Part shown: piece after piece, positions 11,701 through 26,600 of the stretch
Position numbering within the stretch: the first letter of the stretch is position 1
Layout of the letters: the number at the start of each line of letters is the position of its first letter
Assembly: GCF_012273895.1 (NCBI RefSeq)
Contig: NC_052102.1
Coordinates: 9,790,002-9,854,001, forward strand
DNA length: 64,000 nucleotides
Direction of reading: 5' to 3'
Source: Zerene cesonia
Lineage: Eukaryota; Arthropoda; Insecta; Lepidoptera; Pieridae
Notes under the pieces: generated by a model
Seen by the model: only the letters and a program-made list of their open reading frames with translations
The model's database searches: none
Told to the model about the DNA's origin: nothing
Program-made: the position numbers and the translations under genes

Positions 11701-14700
11701 CTGAGGTCAGAAGAATGCTGCTGTTGATCGCTGAACACCGCGTTAGGGAATGGGAACCACAGGGCCAGGTGGGAGGATCTTGGACTCTGCAAACACCCTG
11801 ACCGGTGATCGATTGGAACACTACGGGCTTTTGGTGGAATGGGAAATAAACTAAAACATAACCTCGCGTGTTTCAATGTGTCCACTATAGAGTGTAGATG
11901 TAGTGAATGAGCATGAGTCGGTGAATGTTGTAACAGAAATGGAACTCGGAACGGCGCTTGACAACTGTGATGATTGTCGTGGTTAAAACAATAATAGCTT
12001 ACGTTCAATCACAACGTCGATAGCGTTAGAGCTAAACAAAATTAATGACGTCAAATTCGGGCTTTCATGCACAACGTTATCCTTGGTGGATCAGATTTTA
12101 TGAAAAGATGTTCCTACTTGAAATCAATTTAACTGCCGTGAACGATCACGTCGCGATAACAGTACATACGTTGAAAGATCAATCGATACATTTCCGCAAC
12201 GAAAAATAACAACGACGCGCGATAACATTTACGTTGCAATAAAATCTGAACCAACCACCGCACACTTACCACAAAAAAAAGAACGCAACTCAAACGAAAA
12301 TAAAAAATAAATCGAAGCGACCTCATCGCGATGTCTCTAAAAAGCGTCGTCGGGCCGACATGAAATATAAAACACCTAAGTGGCAAGCGGTGCATCTAAA
12401 CATCGATAAAGTCGCAAGGCAGGAGCGCGACACGTCTGATGCTACAACTACGTCTTACTTCGCTGTGGTCTAGTATCTGCGACTTGATCGCTTGTATCGG
12501 ATACACGCCCATCGAAAGGGCGCGCGGGCCGGGCGAATGCGAGCCCTAACGGGAAAATCGACACACTGTTAGCATCACACAAAACATTACATGCCGACGC
12601 GCCGCTATCTATAATGTTAATAGAATCAGAAGCTGTACATATATTATATTGTTGCAGTACGCGATACCGACGGGACTCGGTCGCATGCCAAGTGTCGCAA
12701 AAATCTGTCATATCAACGTCCAATCGTTAGACTTAGAACATAACACAGTAAAACATCACATATACACATTGAATATAAAAACAAGAATATAAAACAAATC
12801 CATTCAAAGCCAATGAGAATGTACTTCGAATTGACCGCACTCCGGCTGTGGGTGTATCCGTTCTGTCTGATGGTATTCGTGTGTCAGTGTCAGATGATCA
12901 CATCGATAGAACAAAACATAGTACGAAATCACATAAAAATATTTCGCTACACGGATCGGAACATAACATAAACACGTGGATTCGTCGAGGATAGGAGACA
13001 GAGGAGCTATCTTACAAGAACTCAACAAGAATGGTATAATCATCGAATTTGTATCTGTTTTCGATGTAACTGAAGTTAGTCGTGTTAGAAACGCAACCGG
13101 ATGATTTGTATGAAATATAAAAGCCAAAGCCACGCCTAATGCTTTCGTGTACAATACCATCTGTTTGCACGTTTCCTCAGACATTTTCTGCAAACCAAGT
13201 AAGTAAAATCATTTCTAACATATAATTATTATAAATACAATAAATACCTTATGAACGATAATGTGCGCATAGTGTAACAGTTATTAAGTAATCCTTATGA
13301 CAAATACAAATTGTTATCAAGAAATATTTCTTTCGATTTATCGGTACATCACAATTATGCAATGAATTGCGACCTACATACACCGAGACACATAATCTAT
13401 AAGAAATCTCATCATGATAATATATCGTAGATAATGTTGAATTGATAAATGTTACCTTTCAATTTCATAGCAATTACTCAGGTTTTAGTAACATATTACA
13501 TTTGCTATTAAAAAGGTACGTTTAAAATTTTCATCTAAAACTCATTTGCTCGTTTTTTCTTTGTAATATTTTTATTTACTTTACACAAGAATTATAAAAA
13601 AAAATGTAGGATTTTATACATATGTAAGATCAGAGTCATAAAGATACGTCATAACTAATTTCTCTTATAGTCAAGGATACTTTAAAAATTATAAATACTG
13701 TTTTTTTTTATTTCCCCTACTTAGTTACAGTATCTTAATTTTTCAGACACACCACTGCCATCATGTACCATATATGTATTGTCACCTTTCCCACACATCT
13801 CATCATCCATTCTAACATCACCTTCACTTCTCATTCCTTCATCATGACGAATGACACACGATATATCATAGTTGATGATTACGTCACACTCACATAAACT
13901 TCTGCACCTATTGAAACACTTCCCCCCACCCATCATCCATTTCATTTTCATTATCAAGTTCTACAAACGTAATCATCAATTTCACCATGCAAACATCTCA
14001 CCTAACCTTCCACTCCTATCACACACACACACCTCCATCATCCATCACCACACAATTTCCATCACCAAATCCTCCCCGTCCCTCCCCCCGGGCACTTACC
14101 TCGCGTATAGTGAGCGTGTGCGACATCATCTGTATATTGACCTGCGACTGGCTGGTGGGCAGATTGTCGGAGGAGCGCGAGCGCACGAGCCGCGAGCCCG
14201 TGATCACCTGCTTCGACTTCAGCGTCATCTCCGTCTTGATGAACACGCGCGATATGTATTGCGAGCTGTTGGTGAAGCGGATTTGTATAACAATCTACCC
14301 ACAAAAGAAGAAATAAAGAAGAACGTTTTGCGTTATTGTATTTAAATAACATGAACAACGTTGAAAACTGTATTGTACTGTAAAACGTACAGGCAGGTCG
14401 ATTATATTCGACAAAAATTTGACCTCAGACCAATTAGATATATTATGATAGAAATAATAATAAGAAAATATAAAGAAATAAGAAATAGATTTCTTATAAA
14501 AAAAGCCGTGTCTTCTTCGACCTATAAATCAATTGTAACCTATACACCATAAACCAAATATATCAGGATTACGTTGGTCGCCAAAAAGTTTATAAGAGAA
14601 ATCATAAGAAAATTATGTAAATAATATTATTTTCCTTACCCTATTAAATTTTAAAACGTCTTATCCGCCCCTTATCATGTCTTACCTCAAGGCCCGTATA

Positions 14701-17700
14701 CTGAAAGCCGTACGCAGCAGCTTGGTCGGCGACGCCGGCATGTTCCTGCAGAACTTGTCGATCGCGTGGTCCACGCCGTTCTTGGTCGCCTCGGCGTGCC
14801 ACTCCGAGCTCGGGTTCGTGCTGTGCTTGTGGAACAGGATGAGGATAGCGAGCGCCACCCTGTAGAACACCTGCGCTCGAGAACGGTGTAATGTTAATGA
14901 GGGTCCGTGAAATCGTAAGAATTTGTGTTACATTTGTACACAATAAACGGATATTGATAAGTTTAAATATTACATTCCCAAGAAATCTTCGTAATTGAGC
15001 ACTTAGTGTGAGTCACCAGTATCAAAGGCTTTTTTGATACCTACTATAATATTTTTATTTTAAATTAAAAATCGTATCAAGATGACAGAATATATGCTGG
15101 AACCGTTTGAGCCATCTTCATCTCTTATTTATGAGCATATTACTCTATTAGCCTATTAAATAGTATCATCAACCAACACAGGGACATCTAACACGATAGC
15201 AACATTACAATAACGCTTGAGAAATCAAGAAATTACATATGTTATCCTATTTACGACGGCAAACATCAGCAAAGGTCAAGGGCAAACACTACAAACCTTG
15301 ATCCCCTCGTGGAAGAAGCAGTCGAGCACCCTGACGAGGTGCGGGAAGGGCAGCGCGGCGAGTATCCACCACTGCCAGTCCGCGTAGATGCGCTCGGGGC
15401 CGATCGCGCCCGACAGCCGCGACAGGTGCTGCGCGGCCGACTTCTGCAACCAAGCGGCGGTGCTGTACGGAAACCTTCGAAGTCACTGCGTAGTATATAG
15501 ACTACAAATTTTGCTTCCAATCAATACAGTGACATTGCTTATTATCACTCCATTACTGTAATGCTAGATATTCTTGGAAACATCAGTATTTCACAGATAA
15601 TTTCTAGATTTATTCAAGTTGCGATGCTGTATGAAAAGCTTCTTTTTCTTTAGTTTAAATGAGCTCGTGTTTCATGAAAAATTATAGCTCTATACACGTA
15701 TGCATCGAATCACAATAAGAAGATAATATTTAAATAACTAATCTAAACAATATTTTACTTTCATTTCACTTTAAAATCAATTTCCATGCATATAATATGT
15801 GCATATTTGATTTAATAATATACAGTAGCACAAAGTAACAACACTAACTACAATCGATCTAAACCTAACTTGACCCGATGTCGTCGACCCGGTCACACTC
15901 ATAGCGACAATTTATGGCAACTGATAATTCCCAACCTTTCGGTACCAACCTCAATTATATTATCAATCACTATATAAATAATCAACCAAGTTATGTGTTT
16001 TCGTAGACATATTTACCGACCGCCAGACAATGTCTATTTTCAACGGCACGTGACTCGGAACGTGATTGTGAACATTAATTTGATTTATACTAAATTGGTG
16101 GCAGATAAAACATATGATTTAAGTGATTCTGACGTAAATGATGTTAGTTATATTATTATATTACAATTGAATCTAACGATGAATAAACTGGCTCTTTCAC
16201 ATTAAAAACGTAATGTCAATGCATAGAACATTAAAGTGATTAATATTTATTTCTAACTAAGTATACCAACTACCTACAATATATATTTAATACTAATTTT
16301 TTTTGCAGTAGCAACAAGCAGAGCTTTGTTAACAGGTTCTCTTATCTGTTTACATAATAATAGAGATAGATAGTGTTAAATTTGTTCTTGCCATTAAGTC
16401 CTGGCCAGCTTGCCTCACAGAATCGATAGTCTAAGTAAATTCCGTAACGCAGTTGTCGCGTGCAGAGTCGATTATTAGGGCGTCGATACAAACACTTTAT
16501 AGGTACTCGGTCACGCGATTTCCCTTCTATGTGTACGATATGATCTTTAGAATTCAAATAATGCCTTCTACTCTGCTAGGTACTGTTGATAAATGTGACA
16601 CGGAAACTAAATAAAGGGCATTAAAAAACGTTGGTCCTTTATTTTGCTAGATAAAGTATAGCTGTTTGGCGCTATAACTAACAAAAAACTTAAGAATGGA
16701 GAAAAATTATTCATATTACCTAGACAAATGCAGACTAAACACAACCTATGATATTGTCTAGAGTGTTCGTCTCGTCTCACTATAGTTTAAAGAGTTGTAA
16801 ACATTTAAGAAATTAAAACTGTACTTCCAAAAAAACATTAATCAGACCATAAACATTTGACCCATTTCCTTTTCCTCACCCTTCCCAGTCCATACCCTCT
16901 TTCCAGTCATCAATTCATTCGAAAACGCCTGAGCCTCTGCGAATATTCATGGGCGCTAGTGATTACTTACCAGCAGGCGAACCACCAGTTCAGTTAACCG
17001 CTATGTCATAATAAAACATTTGTCTGTGATATAGAGAAAATAATCTTTTCGCCTATTATCCCATCAACATCGAAACTGGCAACATAGTTTCGCAAATCAT
17101 GCCTACGCGTTTGTCTACAATGTGGTTCACCATAACATTTTATGGATATAGTAAGTCATAACGTTTAGATGGAATCACAACATTTATCGCCGGGTCAATG
17201 CACTTACCAGATGCGATGCATATTTCTCTTTAACCAATTTTATTATCACAGTATAGTTTAATATCCACGATATAAATTTTTCGAATGTTACAAACATTTC
17301 AGATGATTGTTAACAGTCTACAGTTGCATTACATAAATCGTGGTTTTAATATTCAAGATTATACGCAGTTGCACTAATATAAGATCACGTCATTTGATCT
17401 GTCACAGCTTCTATTATTCACGCCCTTGAAAACATAAGCCTTGTTACTGACATTCATAAGAATGATCATGAAACGCGTTATTAATGTAAAATTAATCCTT
17501 TGTAAACGTTTATTACAATTTGCTTAAGATTGTTTGATAGAAATCTAAATAGGCTTTAAACTACAAGAAGAAAAGGCTTAGACACTTAATTATTTGTAAC
17601 TGTTATAAGAACACCTTAATTGTTCAAAATTATTATCGAATAACCCCTTTAAAAGCAAAACAATTTAGTACATAATGCTTCCCTTTTCCCAAATATAACA

Positions 17701-20700
17701 ATGAGCCCAAATCCACACTTACGGCATGTTTCTTGGCGATCTGCATGACCGTCTTCCATGTGACTTCATTGTGGAGTTTCGTCTGTGTGATGAACATCTT
17801 CTCTTTCGACGCTACGAGACTGGCCATGCAGTGGTAGCAATCCTCCTCTGTAAAGATATAAGGACCAATTATTTCTTTTATATATTTCACGTGGTGAATG
17901 TTCCCAATTCGTGATGTAGTTTTAAACGTGTAAATATTTCATTTGATTTTGGAACACCCAACTGTTATAGCCCATAACAGTATAGCGACAACTATAAGAA
18001 TATACACGACGAATTTTAGTTTTTGTTTCATAATACGTAATTTTTATTATAATAGGAATATTTGCAAATGTCTCACTTAATTGTGAATAAACTATCTTTG
18101 ATCTTGTCTCGCACTAAAACCATACGTAGATAGCAAGCTAATGTAACGTTTTCTTTGCTCCAACTCACATATAATAGGCATTCGGATCTTACCAGCGCAT
18201 TGGCAAACTACCGTCTGTTTACAATTAAGTCGGATATGGCTCCCCTTGACCGCATTGGGTATTTATGTAATACATACTAACATGTGATTGTTTCGAGTTC
18301 TTTGCACGGTCTTGTAGGTGTGTGGCATTTAAAATGTTCAGAATAGAATAGCTGAATGGAGCACGACTTTCATACATAAAGCAGAATGCCATCCTTTGTA
18401 ACAACTACAACAATTATTCTATTCCATTGAATATTGAAACTATACTAGCAAAAAGTGATGCTTTAGGAGGGCCTAAAGCATCACTTTTTCGCAAAATTTT
18501 CTTCCCAAATTTTTTAATATGGATAAAATGATATTTTTACGATAAATAAAAGACGTAGACTTGAATAAAAAGGCTATGTCTAATTTCAATATTATTAGTG
18601 TTATAATATCATATAATTCATAGATACTATCATATAAAATAGGATATTGAGAGGAATTTATATAACACAAATACATCAGGATACTACATTGAATTTTACA
18701 AAATTCAATTACATAAATTACGTAATTAATTACATTAAAAGTTTTCATTTTTAACGATTATAAAGTCGCCCAAAAAAAACACAATATCGTGATTATGAAC
18801 GTGAAGAATTTCCAGTGCAACAGTAACGCTAATTGAATCTCCGTTTAAGCTCATAAAGTGTGATCTAATTAGCAAGGCCGTGGAAATCAAGCCGCCAATT
18901 TGCTTCAATTTAGGTGACAAAAATATCAGTGTTTGTCGCACGCTCCATTAGCACAGAATAAAATCAGTTTTCGTTCTTACAATGTGACTGATGACTCGTG
19001 ATTTGGCCAACTTGCATCAAAATTTTGGATGGAATACCACGTTTAGGTTTAGACCCTTCCATCTTCATCCTCTCTTAATCTTAAATTATTATATCTATCA
19101 CAATATTAACATTGTCATATTTCATACAGGGCTTGGCTGCTTCGATATATTTTTGGATGTAAGAATTATTAAACAATAAATCCAGGAATTATTGTACTTA
19201 TGTAGCAGAATCTTTAGTAAACATTATGTCTTTCGTAACATTGATTAATTTCACAATAAATAAATCATAGCACAGGCAGGCACCTATACATTCGACAGTG
19301 TACTTTTATATCACTCAAACAATTTATTCGTAAAACCGCATAAACGCAAGGGAAATGTCCATCACTTCCAAGTTCCGCAAAGAGAATTCAATTACAAAGA
19401 TACGATTAGAAATTAATAACCAAGAGAAGATGTATCGGGCGATCTGATATTGGATTGCAGAGGCAATTCACAGGGAATTGATGCAATTATCGCCGCTTCG
19501 TAGCTACTCTGCTGGACTTAGGGGCCGGCACACTGTCCTATGTAATACGAATTATTTTGAATAATTTCCTTTATAACCGAGTAATTTGAATGTTTATCAA
19601 GATATTTTAAAGGCGAAGTATGTATTGTCTTGTCTGTCAGACAGACAGAGTAACTGTTGGATTGTAAGGACATTTCAATAGCTTTTAAACGCAATTTAAT
19701 CAATAACACTCTTTTCCATACACACTACCATCGGATGTCGCCCGCGCGTCCCCGTCCCTATTTCCACAATCCACCTCCAAGTACATCCTACACGTCAATG
19801 TGTCCAGGTCCTTATCACATCGATCCAATCAAGCTGACAAAGGCGATGATTACACATACCCACGGGCGCACTAGACAGGCATTCGCAATTACGCACCTGC
19901 GCTATGTACACCTGACCTTACACGTAAATAGTGTTTAATTACTCATTATACAGCTATTAAACCTCTTTGATAACGCGGGTAGCTGGATTGCGAGTTAATT
20001 ATTGGTTTAGTTGTGTGGTTTAAGCTTAATTATGGTAGCGTAATGACGGCTAGTGTGAGTGCTTCTCGCGTGTTTTTTATGTTATTTGGTTAATTTTAGA
20101 ATGATAGTAAATGAATAAACTCAGTTTAAGACTAAATAATTAAAACATCTATTTAAAAATCGAGCGATTATTATATTACGCATATTAATTATGAAGGATT
20201 TCTGGGAAAAAACTGCCCTATATCCTTTCGCAGTTCCAAAACTATCTCTATACCGAATTTCATGCAAATTGGTTCATCGGTAGAGTTTTATTTATGAAGA
20301 TTAGGTAGTGGAAGAGATTTTTTCGTAGTAATAGCCCTTTTAATTTCGAGATATATATGTTATAATATACATAAATCAAATTCAAAACTCACTCTCAAAC
20401 ATTTCTTTATCCAATTAAGCGCTTTCGAATCGTCATAATACAAAGAAAAAATAAAATACCACCAATATTAATATAACATAAATAATACAATAATAATTTA
20501 TATGCCTATACTATTATAACCTGAACTATGAAATTTTATTCAACTGCTCTCTTAACATTGAAAGCTTTTAGCCATAATATAATCTCGCCTAGCTTTGACC
20601 TCTTAAAGCTCCCGGGGTGAAAATCACTTAGTTACATTAACTGGTAGTAGCTTTATATTCCAAGTAGAAAGCTAGTGAGCACTTTGACCTCGAAAATTAA

Positions 20701-23653
20701 AACCAGCATCCGCCCGCGGCTTCGGCTGCGTAGTCAAAGAAAAATGGAGTTACAGGGTTTTACCCGCATATTTTTCGATCCGGTGAGATTCCCGGGACAC
20801 CAAATATCCTATAGGTCTTTACTCGGATCTCAAACTATCTATGTGCCAAGTTTCATCCAAATCGGTACCGTGGTTTAAGTGTGAAGAAGAGACAGACAGA
20901 GCTATTTTGCATTTATAATATTAGTAGAGATATACAAATGTATTTAGTACAAGAGTACATAGGTAGAACACCTCACCCAATATAACTAATTCCGTGAAAC
21001 CTAACGGCCCTTGGCCCTTGTGTGTGAATAAATAATAAAATAGGAACCTTTACAGGTCAGCATACGGTAACCGTGTTTAGAAGTTATGGATAAATAATTA
21101 AGGTCATTGGCCGCTTTTAATTTCTAGAACATGTACGTCACGTAAGCAGTATTTTGGACAACAGTATTTTTGGGTTACCATGACCCTTTCAAGAAGTACC
21201 AATTCGAGTGTGGAAAATTGATAGAAGTAGTAGTAAGTAGAATATTGCGCCATCACTTCCCCATACTAAAGTAGTACTACTTTAAGTTGCTTTATGTACA
21301 GTGCTTTAAACTCTCACTTATAACATCATTATTTTATTTTTCAGTAAAAGTTGATACCATTGTAGCTTTGTTTATAATTCATGATGCTTTCATGATAGAT
21401 ATTAATATACTTACAGATACATTTAATACATAGGATAACTCTTTAGATACCTTTATTAAACGTTGATTATGTGAATAATATAACACGGCATACATTTTAT
21501 ACATTATCTTTATATATTCTACTGTGCTGTTACTTTTGTGAGTGAGGGTGCCGGAGGCCCATATCAGTTTTCTTACGCTTAAAAGTTCTTTCCTTCAATC
21601 CATCCATATCAATCCTTCTTTTATACCACACCTTTAAAAGCCGGCAATCCATTTGCAGAGACGCAAGGCCTCTGCAAGTGTGGATGAACAGTGTTTTGCT
21701 TATCATCAGTTGACTCACCAGCTCCTTTGCCGACTATGACGTACAAAATTAATTGATGTTTGTATATAAATAAAATCATCAGTCCTATTTATTATATAGG
21801 AAAGTCTGATGTTATCTGTGTGCGTATGTTTTAAAATTGAAATGCATATATCTATAGGCATTTTTGTGCTATTGCAGTACCATATTTCCACTTACAATTA
21901 CAATTTTTCCGAGCATTTACCAGTGACATAAAAGCAAATATAATTCAAGCATTTCATGTACTCGTTTATATTTTGCTCTATATTTTACATTTTTCTCACA
22001 AACAATTGAATCTGTGTCAGGGGTGGAATGAAAACCTATTCATATAACATTTCCAGAATCGCTTTTAACTGGATTTCATCTCATCATCAAAACAGTAAAA
22101 CATTATTTAAATAATCCATCCTCAGCCTCAAATCACGTAGTTCACAACAGTCATTACAATGTAAATAATCATTGGATCCTGCTGATATTATAAATGCGAA
22201 AGTTTGTAAGGATGTGTGTGTGTTTGTTGCTCTTTCACGCAAAAACTAATGAACCAGTAGCAATGAAATTTGGCACGTAGATAGCTGGACAACTGGAATA
22301 ACATAAAGGCAAGTTTTTATATCGATATTCCTACGGCATACGGAATTACGCGGGTGAAACCGCAGGGCGCAGCTAGTTCTTCGTATTGTTTTACAAACGA
22401 AAATTAAAATCGACCTACACCCAAATTACGCAGCACCACACCTCTAGGTACATTGGCATGTAACCAAATTTCGCCTTGGACAATCCAATTGCTCCCAAGC
22501 TAAACAATACTACCCTGGCACTGTTACCCCGATGCCGAGTATCGATGCCAATGGTTCCGCACTCTACGTAGTGCCGGTAGCCGTGGCCGAATATAGAGAA
22601 AACAATTTATAGTAATCACTAGCTGGTCCGGCAAACATAATTTTAGAATTTTTTCTTTCTTTTATATAATATACTAGCTACACCCGGCAAACGCTGTTCT
22701 GCCTTACTCTTATCATTTAGGGCTATGAAAAATAGACGTTGGCCGATTCTCATAGATACCGGATAAGCACAAAACATTTCATCAAAATCAGTCAAGCCGT
22801 TTCGGAGGAGTATGGCAACGAAAACTGTGACACAAGAATTTTATACATATAATAATATACTAGCTGTGACCCGCGGTTGAAACCGTGTAAGTCCGTATCC
22901 CGTAGGAATATCGGTATAAAAAGTGCCTATGTGTTATTTCAGTTGTCCAACTATCTACGAAGCAAAATAGTATTATGATTCACCAATAGATGTCAGGAAA
23001 AAAAACACGAATAAAACACGAATATGACATTTTCTAAAAAAAATTCCTAGCTAGATCGATTTATCGCCCCCGAAACCCCCTATATACTAAATTTCATGAA
23101 AATCGTTGGAGCCGATTCCGAGATATATACTAGCTGCACCCGGCAAACGCTGTTCTGCCTTACTCTTATCGTTTAGTGGTATGAAAAATAGATGTTAGCC
23201 GATTCTCAGACCTACCCAATATGCTTACCAAATTTCAGAGGAATCGGTCAAGCCGTTTCGGAGGAGTATAGAGACTAACATTGTGACACGAGAATTTTAT
23301 ATATAAGAATATATATACAAGAATTGCTCGTTTAAAGGTATAAGATAAAGCAACCTTGAAATATTATCGAAAGAAGAAATTCGACGACCTCCTTGGTATA
23401 GTGGTTGACGACAGTTTCCTTTTCTTTTCTTTCTTTTTCATATTCTTTCTATTTTTTATTCTTTTCAAATTGATTTCACATATCAATTGAAGTAAGGAAC
23501 CTACAGAGACTATATATAGAATATGATATAATAGAGATTCTCTCTAGAGTAAGAAATAGTAGTTAGTTACTACTTACACTTCGTTACAGTTTAGTTGTGT
23601 TATGATTATTACTAATATCCTATTAATATTATAAATGCGAAAGTTTCTAAGAA

Positions 23654-23685
<32 letters not shown>

Positions 23686-26600
23686 TTGCTCTGGTATAAC
23701 AAATAGGTAATATTTTATCCCGATATTCTTACGGGATACGGACTTACGCGCGTGAAACCGCGGGGCGCAGCTAGTATACTAAAATGAGACAAAATCATAG
23801 CTTATTCAGTTTGTTGTTAGAGATAATATCAAGAATACTTGATATTATCTCTAACATCAAACCTCTCAGATGTTTACGCACAAGTCTGATTACTCATACA
23901 ACACAAACAACAACAGAATCTTGAACTCATCAATTTATCAAACGTGCAAACTTAATTCTGTAGTTGGCAACCGCGTCTCATGGAATCACACTAATACTAT
24001 AAATGTGAATGTTTGTTTCTTTGGACGTTTGTCCAACAATCACACTGAAACTATTGAACGGATTTTGATGGAATTTGGTACACAGACGCGATATGAGCTG
24101 ACTTAGGCGATAGGATACTTTTTATCCCGATTAAACGCTCCCTTGGGATAAAATAGAAATCTTGATATCCAGGCGGAACCGGTACGAGCGTCAAGTAAGA
24201 TAATTAAATTGTCTCGCAAATAAATTGAATGCCCTAAAAACTCAGAGCAATAAAACAAACCGCGATAAAATTAATAATTCACACACAATCGGCTGATAAT
24301 TTACAACGTAGTTACGACTTGCGAGTCGGTGGTCACGTGTACGAAGAAGCTATGCAATAACCGATTGACAAAGAGCACATATCTCGTATTGTTTATAACA
24401 CTATGTTGTATATTATTGTTTATCGGGATTGTTTATTATGTTAATATTTAATAGCTATTTAGATTAAATGCCTCGCCGCCTACATATATAAAGGTAGAGT
24501 CTCAAATAATTTTAACGAGAACGATAACTCATTGGGAAAATTAAAAAAAATTTGTACTCCTCACAACTTACTAATTAATATCTGATCGTGAGGTATCGTA
24601 ATTTTTTTTTACAACAGTTAGATAAGGAATACATTCAATTCAATTGCAATGCTATGCAATTGCGAATTAATGATAAAAAAAAATCGGCTTATTTTTCTAT
24701 TTAATCCGTCATATATATCGCACGGAGATTTTTTCACACTAATCGTACCTACTATTCGGTTCTTAGAGCAAACATTAAAAATAGACACTTCATACAAAGT
24801 GTTTAAAGTGCGATAATTAGCACTAGAGGACGTCATGTGTCACTGACCCCAGCAACAAAACCTAGCATACCAATATTTAACTATTCATTGTGAAATGGAT
24901 GTGAAAAAATCGCACACCTGATGAGTTACCATGACATCTTAGAGTTGTACTTATTCCGGTGTGAGAAAGCGCTAGACGATGTATATAGCTGTCTTTTGCA
25001 TACTGGAATTAGTACTGCTCTACGGCGTCATGGCAATCCCCTTAGGGGTTAATCTTATACCTTTAAACGAGCAATTCTTTTATATATATATATATACTAN
25101 NNNNNNNNNNNNNNNNNNNNNNNNNNNNNNNNNNNNNNNNNNNNNNNNNNNNNNNNNNNNNNNNNNNNNNNNNNNNNNNNNNNNNNNNNNNNNNNNNNNN
25201 NNNNNNNNNNNNNNNNNNNNNNNNNNNNNNNNNNNNNNNNNNNNNNNNNNNNNNNNNNNNNNNNNNNNNNNNNNNNNNNNNNNNNNNNNNNNNNNNNNNN
25301 NNNNNNNNNNNNNNNNNNNNNNNNNNNNNNNNNNNNNNNNNNNNNNNNNNNNNNNNNNNNNNNNNNNNNNNNNNNNNNNNNNNNNNNNNNNNNNNNNNNN
25401 NNNNNNNNNNNTAGAAAATGTCATATTCGTGTTTTATCGACTTAAACTTAGCGACTCTTCCTGATATCTATTGGCGAATAATAATACTATTTTTTTTTCC
25501 TGACATCTATTGGCGAATAATAATACTATTTTTTGGTGAATAATTAAAGTTCGAGCAAATGGCGCTGTTAAGTAACGAAGTCAATGAGTGTTTGCTTTGA
25601 GGTTAGACTAATTGTTTATATTGTTTTGTGTCTTCTTGATGCACGTGTTCACTTAAAAATGCCTAAACGACCTTGGAAAAAAACGCTTATAAACAATCTA
25701 ACTTCACGAAGTTAAACCGAGCAAAGCTCGGTCATTCAGGTACTACTTAGTAAAATGTAATTTTTTCAAGTCCTATAACAATAAAGATTTCCTCTTTTAA
25801 AACGATCAAGTTATGCCCCGTAATGAAGTAAGACATGTAATATGTAATTGCAATAACAAGCCTACGATACAAACTGTCTTAGTGTAGGTCTGCAGTTCAT
25901 ATTATCTTTATGTAATTTTTATATTTATATAATAAAAAATTGCTTTAACATTAATGAAATTAAAGTGTTAAACTAAGGTAAAAGCAAATATTTAGCTATA
26001 TATATATAGTCATGTTTACTGAGAAGCAAATAAAAGTTTACAGTTTAAATTTATGTCATGCTCGGGTTTATCACAGCAACAGAATGTGTTTATAATTTAT
26101 ATGCTATTCCAATCAACGTTATATCTATCCATTCACCAGTTACTGCATGAAAGATTAACAAACATCCACAGTCCATCCTAATAAATGATCACTTTTGCTA
26201 AGTGCTTGATTATGGTCGTTCCTTTAACTCATCGAGAAGCATAGGGCCTCGGTTAGTTTCCTCCGGCAACGGCCATCTTGAGGTTTTCTTTTAGCTTTGG
26301 ACTGCTTAGTTTATACTGGTTACATAATAGTAGGATCGAATCTCACAAAATTCACTGCCGGCTTACAGTTCTTAATTGGTATAACACAATAACTAACAAC
26401 TCTTCAAGCACCGCGATTCTAAAACCTCATCATGTTTACATTCCTTATCGCTCGCTACGATAAAAAAATCGTTGACATAAGCTATTTTTACAAGATCGTT
26501 CTTGCAGCGTTTCAGTATCCGTTAAATAATCATATTAACTCTTATTTCAAAAATTTATAATACATTTTTTTAATAACAATGTATACACAAGTATATACAC

